A stretch of DNA of 29,282 nucleotides from a virus. Below, in pieces: positions 28,991 through 29,282 of this stretch. How positions within the stretch are numbered: position 1 is the first letter of the stretch; every line of letters begins with the position of its first letter. Below the pieces are notes generated by a model. That model searched no databases. It saw only the letters and a program-made list of their open reading frames with translations, and was not told the DNA's origin. Location: IMG/VR virus record IMGVR_UViG_3300033148_003642, positions 1-29,282 of that record; one strand, given 5' to 3'. Position numbers and translations under genes: made by a program.

Positions 28991-29282
28991 CAGGTAATGT
29001 CTTACGCGCTTCCTCTATCTCTGCTAAGGGGATAAAGGGGTTGCAGCTTGTAGGTAATTGCCAACTCTCCCACCCTGGCTCTTTCCTCTGGCCTTTTAGA
29101 TACAATTCAAAGAACGAGTTTTTGCCTCTTGGTGTACCGATGAACATCCCACCACCTTGTCTATCTGAAAGCATAGGACGTAATATCTTAGGCCAGACAT
29201 GGGGTTTATACAACGCATATTCATCAGGTACGATGTAATCTAACCCTGTTCCTACTAAGCTATCTTCGTTATCACAACCTTT
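28980..29282 (-). CDS. terL: Terminase large subunit, ATPase part (partial, frame-disrupted)
   Basis: The gene enters the window from the right edge. Residues visible include a Walker B-like segment (LDYIVPDEYAL), the coupling motif MFIGTPRGKNSFFELY, and the SCNPFIPLAEIEEARKTLP stretch that normally leads into the nuclease domain. Walker A lies outside the window. The frame stops with LPAGI-TGA at 28980, while the following nuclease sequence continues in another frame from 28990. The join sits at CCTGCAGG (28987-28994). In relatives the LP and QEY elements are separated by about five residues; here about 14 nt seem missing. The motor that packages DNA is essential, so either this copy is broken or the sequence has an error. 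Confidence 0.8.
   Translation of the reverse strand, partial: KGCDNEDSLVGTGLDYIVPDEYALYKPHVWPKILRPMLSDRQGGGMFIGTPRGKNSFFELYLKGQRKEPGWESWQLPTSCNPFIPLAEIEEARKTLPAGI

Noticed and set aside
28980-28994. Programmed frameshift in the terminase
   Set aside because: No slippery heptamer or following structure was seen, and a simple shift would still leave the linker short by several residues.
1-29282. CRISPR arrays, tRNA genes, insertion sequences, integrase
   Set aside because: No regularly spaced repeats, no cloverleaf with a TTCRA-type arm, no transposase or recombinase motif was noticed by reading; a tRNAscan run was not possible.

Overview
This 29.3-kb window is part of a tailed double-stranded DNA phage genome. 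The order of its morphogenesis genes points to a short-tailed (podovirus-type) virion. It is AT-rich, nearly gapless, and full of 4-nt and TAATG-type start/stop overlaps with strong GGAGG ribosome-binding sites. The likely host is a Gram-negative (diderm) bacterium: the phage carries an O-antigen polymerase/ligase-like membrane enzyme, a lipoprotein, and at least eight other proteins with Sec-type signal peptides. I cannot name the host. No tRNA, CRISPR array, integrase or insertion sequence was seen, and no stretch over 300 bases lacks a gene.

Layout. (1) Positions 1-1610, plus strand: a chain of ten very small overlapping genes (zinc-ribbon-like, single-membrane-span and unknown proteins). 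(2) Positions 1620-2316, plus strand: a separate unit with a promoter-like site, two terminator-like hairpins in the leader, and a putative HNH-type nuclease with a C-terminal helix-turn-helix. (3) Positions 2321-29282, minus strand: one long late transcription unit, read from right to left. It starts with the terminase large subunit (incomplete at the window edge and frame-disrupted), then four tiny overlapping genes, a terminator-like hairpin, a membrane-anchored coiled coil, portal, small zinc-ribbon and unknown proteins, scaffold, major capsid protein, a decoration-like protein, a small exported protein and the head-tail adaptor. An O-antigen ligase-like gene follows, then a tail-fibre region (fibres, coiled coils, small beta proteins), a tail nozzle beta-propeller, more fibre-like proteins, a cysteine-cluster protein, internal/ejection proteins (including a 1478-residue polyvalent-type protein), a permuted papain-fold hydrolase and a lipoprotein.

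The most unusual aspect is that many genes in the structural module, including the 958-residue fibre and the protein right after the capsid gene, begin with a convincing Sec signal peptide. In the same operon, translationally coupled to the adaptor gene, lies a multi-membrane-span enzyme of the Wzy/WaaL/PglL superfamily. Either the phage exports a set of surface proteins and remodels host O-antigen, or (more speculatively) it exports and glycosylates its own Ser/Thr-rich fibre proteins in the periplasm. The second striking point is the terminase: its ATPase and nuclease halves lie in different frames at a palindromic CCTGCAGG, where about 14 nt of the usual linker seem to be missing.
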